64,000 bases of DNA from Eretmocerus hayati (lineage: Eukaryota; Arthropoda; Insecta; Hymenoptera; Aphelinidae): positions 120,312,838 through 120,376,837 of the forward strand of contig CM056744.1 in NCBI GenBank assembly GCA_029851415.1. Reading direction: 5' to 3'. The notes beneath the pieces were generated by a model. The model was not told the origin of the DNA, ran no database searches, and saw only the letters and a list, made by a program, of their open reading frames with translations. Positions 49,658-60,540 of the stretch are shown in pieces. Numbering within the stretch: position 1 is the first letter of the stretch; every line of letters begins with the position of its first letter. The position numbers and the translations under genes were made by a program.

Positions 49658-49940
49658 GACCTCGTCATTTGAAACAAAGCTCTACGTTATGGCTCGAAAC
49701 TCACCCAGAGCTTCTGGGGAACCATCTGCACTGTATGGCATATTAGTGGAGGCTTTTTTTTTTTATTTGGTTATTTAATGACGCTTTTGAGCACTAATGC
49801 GCTATTCAGCGTCTAATATTAGTGGAGGCTCTTAGCAATATTTTCAGCAGTCTTTTGCTGTCCTAGGAAGATTTGAAGGTCCATACGGCATGGTTGTTTG
49901 ATTGGGCAGTTGACGACATTCTGTATGTAGACTCAATGTG
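49658..49940 (+). pseudogene. Candidate coding exon(s), disrupted by a retroposon or containing a small intron
   Basis: A good acceptor (CATTCCCAG, ending 49657) opens a frame with ATG at 49689, beginning MARNSPRASGEPSALYGILV. A 61-bp poly-T insertion with target duplication follows. Reading across it, the frame meets a single TAG (49864-49866) that also ends an acceptor-like tract (CTTTTGCTGTCCTAG). From 49867 the same frame is open to a donor, GTGAGT, at 49941, phase 2, product starting EDLKVHTAWLFDWAVDD. Either a short intron removes the TAG and insertion, or the gene is broken. No family is recognised. Confidence 0.35.
49755..49815 (-). mobile_element. Very short poly-A retroposon with 15-bp target duplication
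   Basis: ATATTAGTGGAGGCT occurs at 49740-49754 and 49816-49830. The 61 bp between starts with ten T, so the insert is on the minus strand with a 3' A tail and about 50 bp of unique sequence. Consistent with a severely 5'-truncated non-LTR retrotransposon end. Confidence 0.8.
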
Positions 49941-50243
49941 GTGAGTTAGCCCATCAATTTATACTCTAAACTGCCTACAAATGGTGAGATCTTTCTGAAT
50001 ATTATAATGTATGAAGCTTCATGGTTTTCTGTTATTGCTTAGAAATCATTTCAAAACTTGGTCATCAGGTTATGTACTACACAAGTGGCAAAACTAGATT
50101 CTTTGAGCTTTTATGAATCATATTGATCCTCAATCATGCCTTTACCCTAGCACGTATAGAAATTTGTTATAGAAACCTCAAGCAAATTCCTGCTTCCAGG
50201 TGCAAGCAGAACTCAATCACTCATTTCGATTCTTAGCTTGCAG

Positions 50244-50342
50244 CATGGGTTCTTCCGTGGAATCAGTCAACCTGTTTCTCTCCATTTTCCCTAACACTAA
50301 GCGTATTGAGGGATCATACAACTCTGTAAGTGTTCAGATTGG
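50244..50342 (+). CDS. Candidate coding exon of the same transcription unit
   Basis: The acceptor TCTTAGCTTGCAG (ending 50243) is in the right phase to join the phase-2 donor at 49940. The frame then runs open (MGSSVESVNLFLSIFPNTKR and onward) to a donor, GTAAGT, at 50343, with another GTAAGT at 50326. An upstream acceptor at 50199 also opens this frame, but in a phase that does not join 49940. I could not find a next exon that keeps a long frame. Family unknown. Confidence 0.35.
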
Positions 50343-50807
50343 GTAAGTACCACATCTCTAATCTACATTTTGAGGTCTTCGAGGGAGAAAATCATCATAT
50401 TTAAAAATTTACATGTTTCAGATTCTAAAAATAAATGAGTTCCAAAATGATGCAAGATTCACTTCAGTAAAATGATGTGGACTGAATCACATCCCTGAAT
50501 ATTAACTATTTTATACTTTCAGATATTGATCTACTGATGATGACATGCTCCATCGATGGAAGCAACCCAATTTTATATTCGAAGCTCAACTGCTTTTTCT
50601 ATACCAGCGCATTCTAGATTATGGCATTCTCCAGGTGTCAAATCATTTCTAAATTTGTGAATTAGATAGAAGTTGTAACTTTCATGAAAATTATTCTATT
50701 AGTAGAAAATATGAATTACTAAAGAATAACTGATAACTTGATCTTTTTATAGGTTAATTTTGGTGGAATTTTTTCAGATCAAGTATGGGTTTTGATGCAG
50801 TTCTTTA

Positions 50808-51171
50808 CCAAGTTGAGCAGGAATGAAGATTGATTGGTTTTGAGGTCTCTATTGGATACCAGAAATATTTGCCTTTCCTCCGCTCACAATCGAATGTCCT
50901 GGTTCAGCCATCTGTTTGTTTATATCACTGCATAATAAATGCACCCACTCTTTGGGTGCATAAAAAATGCAAGATGTTCAACTAAAATACCAAATTGACC
51001 AGGAATGAAGATTGATTGTTTCTAAGGTCTCTATTAGATACCAGAAATATTTCCTTCCATCTGCTCAAAGTTGAAAATGTCCAGGCTCAGCCATCTGTTT
51101 TGTTTACATTACTGCATAGCAAATGCACCCAATTTTTGGTTGTATTTAAAATGCAAGATATTGACGTGAAA
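50808..51171 (+). repeat. 182-bp tandem duplication
   Basis: The segment 50808-50989 is repeated at 50990-51171; both copies contain AGGAATGAAGATTGATTG, CCAGAAATATTT and CAGCCATCTGTTT in the same order and spacing, with scattered changes. Confidence 0.85.
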
Positions 51172-51787
51172 TACACATCTAGGCATGCCAAGATGCACAT
51201 TTGCAGTGTATTTATATGAAAGATGTGTATAAACAGCATCCAAAATGGAGTTTTGGAGAGTACGCTGCAGTATTTTATTTAGAAATGTTAATCTCCGCTA
51301 ATGCATAAAAAATGTATGTGATTGCATATAAATGGTAAGGAGAACATAGAAGTAATTCATACAGAGAATTTTTTCATTCCTCTGCATGAATCTTTGCAGT
51401 CAAAAATACACACTTCTATGTATAACAAACAGCAGAGAAGTTCATTCACAGACATCAGTGACCACCAGTGACAGAGGTGAATATCAAACAATAGAGATAT
51501 AACACCAAATCTCTATTGAACAAACTCATCTCTTCTTATGTCAGGCCGCCGAGTGCTTGAGATAGATGTCTACAGATAGACACCATGAAGTCACGTATCA
51601 GTCACCAAACACAGCTCACATGCGGCTACCTAGGTCGGTAAAAGTAGAGCTTCCGAACCCCCTTAAACGCATTTGAGCAATATTTTGCGACGAAAAAAAG
51701 GTCCATATCAGCTGTGTATTCGTTCTTGACAGACTTTCTCAAAAGTATATTTGGAATCTAATAGTCTCTTGTCAAAAAATAGTGTGG
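51172..51787. other. Anonymous DNA
   Basis: No feature is recognised here. Confidence 0.5.
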
Positions 51788-52179
51788 TTAAGACCTTCAT
51801 AGGATGAGAGTCTCGCGGGGAACGAGGAAACACTTTATGCAATCATTTTTACACCGATTGAGATGGGGGTGGTTGCAAAAGATTCGGAATTACTTCAGAA
51901 ATCGGTCTCTGGTGCGAATGATAAGAACGATCGTCTCCATCTGTCATAAGAATCGATCTAAGGTGCAAGGTCGCGATCTCTGAGAATCATACTCGCAATA
52001 TCGCGCATTTCCTGGTTCACTCCAAGAGCGAGGGAGACTTTCATTTCCATAGGTTGTACCAGAGGCCGATTCTTGAAGAAATTCCGAATCATTTGCGACC
52101 ACCATCGTCTTAATTGATGTAGAAACCATTGCGTAAAGTGTTTTTCCGTTAATGCCGTGAGACTCCGACATCCCCTTAA
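51788..52179. mobile_element. TTAA-flanked foldback element
   Basis: TTAA occurs at 51788-51791 and 52176-52179. The intervening arms are inverted copies of about 150 bp: CACTTTATGCAAT near 51832 pairs with ATTGCGTAAAGTG near 52129, and AGATTCGGAATTACTTC near 51880 with GAAATTCCGAATCAT near 52077. The right terminus on its own strand reads TTAAGGGGATGTCGG, close to the TTAAGGGCATGCGG end of 45464-45852. No transposase. Confidence 0.75.
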
Positions 52180-52290
52180 CTAGATTTCACTTGCTTGTAC
52201 AGATATTTTGACGAATCCATCGTTACATTAGTGTATTTTCACCCAGGTTTAATTCTGTAGAGTAAAAACTGAAAATTATCTGTATTTTCT

Positions 52291-52516
52291 GCAAACCAGG
52301 GTAACTTTGGGCGCCCGTACTTACCACTACGGGAACCTGAATACACTTTCTGTCAGCTTTCGATTAACCACAGGCACAATGCAATGCTAATGCGAGATAC
52401 ACAAGTGTCATGAATTTTGAGAAATATGAAAGAAAATGCGACTTTCGTCCCGAAATCATCCCAGTTGACGGCAACCGCAAAATCTCCTACATAATGTATG
52501 CTGTCCCAAAGTTACC
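52291..52516. repeat. Small element with GGTAACTTTGGG ends
   Basis: GGTAACTTTGGG (52300-52311) has its complement CCCAAAGTTACC at 52505-52516. The left end with its flank shares CTGCAAACC-GGGTAACTT with 6359-6380. No frame of note inside. Confidence 0.5.
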
Positions 52517-53859
52517 TACATCGCTTCAACTTTGGAACACGACTGTGAGTGCTGAAAGTTCCATCCATAGATGTCGAAATGGACTTAATCAACCCCGCAG
52601 TCAAAAGTAGAAACTGTGAGCTTGCAATTGACTACGGATACAGTGCGATTCTGATGCGAGATGTAAAAGTTACAGGAGTCTTGAAGGAGAAATTCGATTT
52701 TCGTCTCAAAGCTACCCAACTTGATGAACTTTTTTTGCAATCTCCATAATTGACAAATCGTGGTAAGAGCCGCATTCACCCGCACGGGGCTGTATAGGCA
52801 CACCGTAATAGTCCACAGTGATGAGCGGCAGATATTTGGTGAATTTCTGAAATTGTGAAAGGGTATTGTAGTCAATCTCCTTCACAACATAAATTTTGAC
52901 AGAACATGACGTAGAGCAGAGGTATAAGATCAAAAGACTGGAGTCACTAGAGTGAGACATCTTCACCACGACATGATTGCCTTACTCGCCGGTTAAAATG
53001 ATCGATGAAGCATCGTCGTAACTCTCGTCTCATAAACCAACCAACCCCAGAATTCTAGCGTCTCGCAAGCAACCAACTCCCGCGATTTTCAATCCCTTCC
53101 ATACATCATGAAAATGCCAATAGACTGCCACCAGAGAGTTTGAATTTATTCTCCGTTTCGCGGTCAAATTCTAATGCACTCGCGAATCTCATACATACCC
53201 GAAGTACACGTGACGTCATTCTAAACCGCACGTGTTTGCGATAGTTGGCCCACCCTCAAAGTACGACTTCCGAAACGTAACGGCTTTCAATTTCCGTTGG
53301 CCATCAATATTATTTAGCTCTTAGTTTGGGAATCGCCTTTTACTTCGAACTCGATGCTGCTCACGCCCTCTTCCAAGGAAATTACCTGTCTTCTTCTGTA
53401 TGGTTGTATTCCTGGAGCTTGGGAGAACGGAAATCTTGGCCTTTGCCATGTTTATGTTTGTCCCATAAACGTGGCAAGAGATGCAGAGCTTCGTAGTTTT
53501 GGTCAGGAAGAACATCTCGACACTAGTGAAGGAGATTCGGGGGATGAGACTCGAGAGATGAGAGCTTGCGATTGCGTCGCCTGGCCTTATTGTTTATTTA
53601 TGTCGTCGTGAATTTAGCCAGTCTACGTGCGAGGGCTAGCCACTAACGGTACGTGCATAGATGTTTACTCATGCCGGATGGCGACTGCTGCCACCCCTGC
53701 CATTCGTTTACATTATCGAGAGAATTATTTCAGATTCTCTCATTTTAGTTGGAACACTCGTTACAAAAGAGCCTGTTCTTTTACAAAGACTGATTCAAAT
53801 TTCCCAAATCTTTCATCAGGATGTAGGCCATTTATCAATCAACATAGAACATCTCTAGA
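52517..53859. other. Anonymous DNA
   Basis: No gene or repeat is confidently recognised. Confidence 0.45.
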
Positions 53860-54533
53860 AGGGAACTTGTCAAATCATATTCAATGTTTGAATATGCGAT
53901 CAATTTTAACCAGCACAGTTTGCTGATATTAGTGACATAGACAGATATTAGATATTTCTGATATCTAACTATGTACCTCCAAGGCACCTCACAATTTGAG
54001 TGTCGCAACTTGAAGGATTTTTGATGAAGAATTCAAATACATGAAATGAAATGAGATACGAAAAATTTTGGACTCTGCGCTTGGTGTTGGTGTATTTCAC
54101 CTTCCCTCGACAGATCCGGCTCTTCAGGCGACTGAAGGGATCTGTCAGGTTAGTCCCCGACGACACCTAGCCTAATTAGTTCGGTGATAGAGATTTTGAT
54201 TGTCCTTATACATGAAAGTGGCTCATGCGCAGCCGCTTGCGAGAAAGATCGTATTCAACCCGTTATTCCCATAGAAAAAGAGAAAGGTGAAACGCACCAA
54301 CATCAGCGTAGAGTCCAAAATTTTCCATATCTCATCTCATTTCATGTATTTGAGTTCTCCATCAAGAATCCTTCAAGTTACGACACTCAAATTGTGAGGT
54401 GCCTTGAAGGTACATAGTTAGATATCAAAAATATCTGATATCTGTCTATGTCATTAATATCAGCAAACTGTGCTGGGTAAAATTGATCGCATACGCCGAT
54501 TCAAGCATTGACTATGATTTGAATTTCCCGCGA
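53860..54533. mobile_element. Foldback element with about 240-bp arms
   Basis: The left arm (about 53860-54105) is inverted at about 54280-54533. Both contain CCAGCACAGTTTGCTGATAT or its counterpart, AGATATC blocks, CCTCACAATTTGAGTGTCG and TGAAATGAGAT. The loop holds a further hairpin, ACAGATCC to GGATCTGT (about 54110-54145). No protein is apparent. Confidence 0.8.
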
Positions 54534-54796
54534 TCGAATAATTCACATTGGAAGTTGTCAGAGTTAGATGATGTGATTCGTTGACTGATGAAACTCAAGT
54601 TCATCCAAATTGTGGAAAGTCAAATCATCTTGCTGATTTCGGTCGACTGTAATCTCAAATTTGGAGTATCTGACTCTCAGTAAAATTTTCATTTGATTCT
54701 AGAACTTTTTTTTTTCAATCAAGTTTCTCATCTTATCGAATTCTAGGATCATCCACCTTGTGCACCTCAATCAGGCCAAATGATAGTTCGTAAAAG
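54534..54796. other. Anonymous DNA
   Basis: Short AT-rich spacer with no recognised feature before the hAT target duplication. Confidence 0.5.
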
Positions 54797-55129
54797 GGTG
54801 TATTCAGGGCCGGCTCCAGACAGCTCCGCGCCCCTGGGCAAAATAACGTACTGCGCCCCCTTGTAAGGCCAGAGAAAATCAAGGATAACGATGTTTCATA
54901 AGAAATCGAAGTTCGGAAAAATTTAGAAGAATTCATCACTGTCAAATCTTATATTCTCTACAAATGAAGTATAAGTCAAATTTGTACGTCCGAGATCTGC
55001 TTGTTTACTAGTTCATTTTATTATAATGAAAAACTCATAACTTACTATATGCGCAAACTCAACTCTTATCGCTTCTTGTTAGTTGTCAGATTTTCAATTC
55101 TGCCGTGAAAAGGATTCACTCCCAAAACC

Positions 55130-55560
55130 TATAGGAAGACAACTAACCTCGCGAATTCTCAGATTCTTGGTGTAGAAATTCTGCCGAAAACGTAATGAGT
55201 GCCAAAAAACAAGAAAGACAATCAAACTCGCAAGTGCCGAGATGCTCGGGCCGAGAATCCTGTGGGGAAAGGATTAATTCCCAAAACTCAATAAGGCAGC
55301 TACTCTCACAGAAACACGAATACTTGGACCGAGAATTCTACCGGGCGGGGACAGAGTCATTACCAGAACCTAGGAAGGCAATCAAATCCCCTAACATCCA
55401 GATCCTTGGGGCAGGAATCCCATCGTCGAAAGAAGTTAGCCCCAAAACTCAGGAAGACATTCGAACCTGCAAGCACCCGGATGCTCAAACTGGAAGCTTG
55501 TAAGCAAACGAAAGATTCCCATTAAACTCACAAAGGCAATCGAACCAACTATAATACTCG
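55130..55560 (+). repeat. Left internal array of the hAT element, about 80-bp units
   Basis: About six units, with the marker GGCAATCRAAC or a variant at 55137, 55217, 55295, 55377, 55456 and 55535 (spacing 78-82). Units also carry CCCAAAACT and GGACCGAGAAT. A 102-codon frame through it is a product of the repeat. Confidence 0.8.
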
Positions 55561-55689
55561 GATGGATGTTTGAACCAATTGGTTTTAAAACTTGTGTAAC
55601 AGAGGTGGATCTCCAGACGATAAACATACCTAATCACTCCAATTCTGTGATGGAAATTCCAGGTCAAGCACTAAGTACAATTACGAGAT

Positions 55690-56560
55690 GGTTGTCTTCC
55701 TGAGTTCTGTTTTCTGTTTTTCCTACTACATAATTTTCTGTTCGAGCATCAAGCAATTTTGGGATTAGTTATACTTTCCTGGGACTTGGGTTTGATCTTT
55801 ACGTCCGGCAGGATTTTAACAAGCATCCGAGTGATTGCAGGGTTGATTGCCTCTTTAGATTTTGGGATTAATCCCCTCCTCCCCGTTCGTATATTTTGTC
55901 CAAGCACCCAGGTATGACCTTTTTAGGGTTAATATTTTCCCCAAAAAGTATAAATTTGTTGGAACATCCACGCACTTGTGGGATTAGTTGTTTTCCTAGG
56001 TTCGAGGATTAGTTTTCAACTGTCAAAATTGTCATCCCGAGCATCAGGGTATCTGCAGGTTTCATTGCCTTCCTAAATTTTGGAATTGTTTTTTTCACAA
56101 GATTTTCCATCCGAGTGGACGGCTATTTGTGGGTTTGACTGCTTCACTAGATTGTCGGATTGTTTCCTCCTCACAGACTTTCTAGTCCGAGCATCGCAAT
56201 ATTTCAGTTCAGGTTTTGGGAATGATTTATTCCTCCGATAGAATTTTTGGTCCAAGTATCCAGGTATTTGCGGATTTGATTGCCTCCCCAGGTTATGGGA
56301 TTGTTTTTTTTCCACAAAAATCTCGACCGAAGTGTCCGGCTATTTGCGTGTTGGACTGCTGTAAGTACTATAGATTCTCGGATTGTTTTTCCCTCAAATA
56401 GTTTTCAGTTCGAGCATCAGGATATTCCCGGGTTTAATTGCCTCCACAAGTTTTGCCGAGATTGAATTTTTCCGATGGAATTATTGGCTCGCGCCCCCGC
56501 GTACTTGCGGGTTTGATCACCTTGATAGGTTTTGGAGTAGATTATTTTCTCCTGACAGGA
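55690..56560 (-). repeat. Right internal array of the hAT element, inverted units
   Basis: The same unit type runs on the opposite strand. GGTTTGATTGCC-type markers recur about every 80 bp from 55690 to 56510, about eleven units, with GTCCGAGCATC blocks between. Confidence 0.75.
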
Positions 56561-56665
56561 TTTGCGTGCATGCTTTCCTTCGGAAATCTTTGCGCCCCTC
56601 TGGCCCTGCGCCCTGGGGCGCCGCCCCACCTCGCCCCCCCCCCTTGAGCCGGCCCTGGGTGTATT

Positions 56666-58699
56666 GTTCATATATTGTTCAAAATGAAATAAAATGAATA
56701 GTTCCGATGGTTAGTGAGAACACGACTGATGTATAAATTCAACTTCAACGTCAATGGCATTATAATCCACTAGTAACACATACATCTCATTTGTGTTTGG
56801 AAAAGTGTCAAGTTCCCTCTAAAAGCTCACCATGGTGAGCTATAACACGTATAAAAACGATGTAGCATCCATCTCCTTGAAACAAACCGATCTGTCATAT
56901 CAATGACAAGAGAGCTGGGAACGAGCGATCACAAGGCAGGAAAATTGAAAAATGAAACAATTTCGCATGATTCTAGAGAGGGTATTTGACTACACCGCAA
57001 TGCAGATCGATTTTGCGCGCATCAAAAAAAGCTACACGGCGAAATATATCTACGCATCCGCAAAATGTTGTCAGTCGATAGTAGTAGTAGTAGTAGTAGT
57101 AGTAGTGGCCAGGGCTTGCAAAAATTCAATTGGAATATTTTTTCATGAATCGCTGAGTATCAGTCGAGCCGAAAAAGTCATCCTCTCTAGGGCATATTCA
57201 CGAGCTCGAAATATAGTTTTGTAGATGCATATGAAAACGATGCAAAAGAGGGCGCTCGTAACGTAAGCGTTTTACCTCGCGGCCCATTGCATGACCAAGT
57301 TCGATCGGCTAAACAAATTCGGTTATTAATATCGAGAGCTGAAGCTTCTCTACATTTTGCACTACTACACACACAGTAATACAGAGAGCTACAAGGGTGC
57401 ATTTGAACCATTGTGAATATGCATTCGATTATAGGCCGAGCGGATAGTTGAGTCGCAGTTTAGGCCGTATACCGATCTGCTGCTGTTCGAACTGTATATC
57501 GTTTTCTGGACGATGCAAGCCGAGGATGACCGCACGCGACCGATGAAATGGAATTACAAACCAATCTCATCGCAACTAGTCGACACAGACTATATACCAG
57601 CTGGGGTTAATATACTGCTGTGGATGCATTTTCCGAGTTTCAGACTCTCCGTAGACATATGCCGACGTGGCCAAGCCGCGATTTTAATGACTCCAGCGGC
57701 GTAGCATACCGGCGATACACTCGATCGCTTTTCGCGCTTCAAAGAGTCAACTCGAATGAGTATAGGCATCTCAAAATATACATATATGTATGTTTGAACG
57801 AGACCAAATTATTCGGTCATGAATGAATGATCGCAAGCTTTTAGTTATCGGAAAAATTTTAAATCCTCTGACTATAAATATATGTATGTTGAATATATGT
57901 ATCGACGTCGATTGGAAAGGTGATTTTACTCGGTTCAAAAGCAATACTCCATCATGTTTCGGCATCTACATCTGCATCGATGAGATGTATAGCTGCGTAT
58001 GGAAAATGCACCGGACTGAAAATTTATTTCCTCGACCGATGCAGATTTTTGTGTGGGCTAAAAGCTTCACTTGTGACGTTGATTAATACTTTTCGATGGT
58101 ATAATTTGATTTTGTAGGGAGTAAGTGAGGGTAACGTTTATGAGAATCGATTTACTGGGATATGGTTTTTGATGAGTCAGTTGCTGGTAAAAATGATGAA
58201 TGCATACTTTTGCAAGTGTGAAAGCAGTATGTGCGCATATTATGGCTCACGGGGATACGGAAACAGACTAAAGTACCCAGTTGTGTTTTCATTCTGAACC
58301 CATTTGCTACAACTCCTCAACATATATTGGACAATGCCGGGTTCTACTATGTAATTTCAATTTTTTCCGGGAGAAAATATTCTCACTCTCAGAAATGTGA
58401 TTCAAAATATTCAAATCTCACAGTTGTGAATGGGTTTGGCTGAATCCTAGAAGAATTAGAGCCACTCATCACCAAAATTCTCGCCAATCACCGTGAAGAA
58501 ATGGTTCATAGCAAAGGGTGAGCATGCTAGTGAGTCGGAATACTGTTGAAAAATTGCTCGGGTGCCTCTGGGAAGTTGCTAAAGATCTAACTGAATCCTG
58601 ATAAGGTTATTGATAATTATGATTGATGAGAAAAATTACAAGATTCATTATGATACGGATCTTCAAGAGAAATTACTCAGATATATGATGAAAGCACTA
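56666..58699. other. Anonymous DNA
   Basis: No gene is recognised. It contains a TAG microsatellite at 57079-57107 and a GC-balanced block at about 57240-57740. Confidence 0.4.
57079..57107 (+). repeat. (TAG)n microsatellite
   Basis: Nine to ten TAG units; frames through it read as runs of Val. Confidence 0.9.
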
Positions 58700-59620
58700 A
58701 TCAAGTACTTTGAAAATTAAGTACTACAGGAGTGCTGCAGAAAAAGCATGCAGGACTTGACGTGTTCCTGATGAAGAGATGTGGAAAGTTTTGTGTGGAT
58801 TCCTATGAAATATTCTTTGGATGCTGATGAGGTGCTGCATGTAGAAACACTGTGGACAGATTGTACGAATCTCACTTTGGCATTCATGAGATATCTCATA
58901 TTTGCATCACTTTGTTTCAATTTTCGAAGTACTAATAGAATGCCACTGAAGTGCTACTAGAGTTCCGAGTAGATACTATTGAGGTTCCATTTGAGTGTAG
59001 TACTGATATGAAGCGAATCTGAGCTCAATAAGGCCACTGATGAAACACAAGTACCGAAGAAGACCCGCTTGGATACTTTGGGAATGCTCATTACATGCTG
59101 GTGTGGTTTTTTTCAGTACAATAGCTCTGTGCAGTACATTGAACTGAATAGTACATTTCAGTTACAGCAAACATTGTACAGTGAGCAAATGTCAACAACC
59201 TGTACGCGGAGTACACTTTCACTCACAGTGTATCGAAAACGAATATAGATTATTCTAAGGTACAACTTGAGTACTAACAAGAGTTCTGCCAATATGATGC
59301 TGAATTATCGCGGGCTGCTCGGATACTGATGAGGTACCTCCGTTACTGTGACCGCCGAAATTAGTTGAAATTCTACACTATCTTTCTGTAATTACGAAGT
59401 GAAATATCAGGCCGAATCAAATCATGAAGTTTGTAAAAAGGTTGTAGATGCATATATTTCTTTACCGATACTTGATGGTAATGCATGGAGTCTAGCCTTA
59501 GTCTACGAATATAAATTTCATCTCGAATTGCAATAATATGACAGTGATAAAGTACCGCAAGAATACTTTTCAGATACTGCTGAAGCGCCGCAATAATACC
59601 GCTCAAATATGGATGTTAAA
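58700..59620 (+). repeat. Degenerate tract of AGTACT/GATGAGGTGC-type repeats
   Basis: Recurring short words (AAGTACT, GATACTGATGAGGT, GAAGTGCTACT, GCCGCAATAAT) at irregular spacing of roughly 20-30 bp suggest an old satellite or minisatellite. No clean period can be set by eye. Confidence 0.45.
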
Positions 59621-59764
59621 ACCACTCTGATGATCTTCAACACACAGATATTTTTTCAACTGCTGATGATCACTCACAGATTTTGGTACTAGTCTCTGCA
59701 ACACAAGAATCCGGCGGAGGGACGGAAATATAGTTCGTGTCTGCTTCAGAATATTTAACGCACT

Positions 59765-60540
59765 TGAGCATTACCCTGTTACCGGGATGGCTTGCGCCAC
59801 GGGGCAACTTCGTGGGCCACAACAGTGGTTCATACGTTAGAAGGTTGGGGGCCCTGAAAAGGGCCGATTAGGGTTTGGGGGTTAGCCCTGAAAAGAGCTG
59901 ATGTCACAGTTAGGTGGTTCTCGGAGTTACTCCAAGACGAAGCTTGGATGGTACTTGTGCGGACTGGTCTGAGCGGGCTTGGCTGGAAACGTGAGCGAAC
60001 TCCAGCGAAACCCCAGGGTTAAGACGCGCGCCATGGGGCCAACATCGCGTGCGGCTGGCAATTACCAACATCCTGGGTTGAGGCTCCGCTCCGTAGGAGG
60101 CTCGGGTATCAGCGTGGTCGTCGTCCGATCCGGTTGGGTCCGTAGAGCTCGTCGCGGGAATCCGGGGTGGTCCTGGGTCGATGGTAGTCTCCGACGTGGT
60201 TAGGTCCGCCCGAGCGACGTAAGAACTCCCGGGAGCGTTAGTGCCGCAGAAGCTGCCTAACATCAGCCCGAGGGACAGATGTGGACGCCACTAGGTCGGA
60301 ACACTCCCGAAGCGCTGTAGAAGTGGACCCGGGTGTGGGTACCCTTCCGGTGGTCTCCCGAGGACATCAGTGCTGTAGAAATCCAGCCGGAGGGGCCGTC
60401 ATGGAAGTTTGGTTGAGACACCGGTTTTGAAAACACGGTGCTCTGTTTCGATAGCGGGCGAGGATGGACGCCACCTAACTGCTCGGGCTTATGGGCCACC
60501 CGAGGCTATGGTGTAGGAGAGGGAATGCTGAATGGAGATT
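59765..60540. repeat. GC-rich island, probable retroelement fragment
   Basis: The composition shifts abruptly to GC-rich. Internal repeats: GGGCCCTGAAAAGGGCC (about 59849-59865) and AGCCCTGAAAAGAGCT (about 59885-59900); CTGTAGAAGT and CTGTAGAAAT; and GATGTGGACGCCAC and GATGGACGCCAC. A 117-codon minus frame (60263-59910) has no recognisable domain. The style recalls a non-LTR retrotransposon 5' region, but no reverse transcriptase is visible and the assignment is a guess. Confidence 0.4.

Larger units (their letters stand above)
54805..56657. mobile_element. Complete non-autonomous hAT element, 1853 bp
   Basis: The ends CAGGGCCGGCTC and GAGCCGGCCCTG are perfect 12-bp inverted repeats of a form common in hAT elements. 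They are flanked by a perfect 8-bp duplication, GGTGTATT (54797-54804 and 56658-56665), the hAT hallmark. Subterminal GCGCCCCTGGGC-like blocks are also inverted. There is no hAT transposase; the interior is two arrays of diverged 80-bp units in opposite orientation. Intact duplications suggest fairly recent insertion. Confidence 0.92.

Noticed and set aside
55195..55503. 102-codon frame in the hAT element
   Set aside because: It runs across the 80-bp repeat units and has no transposase residues.
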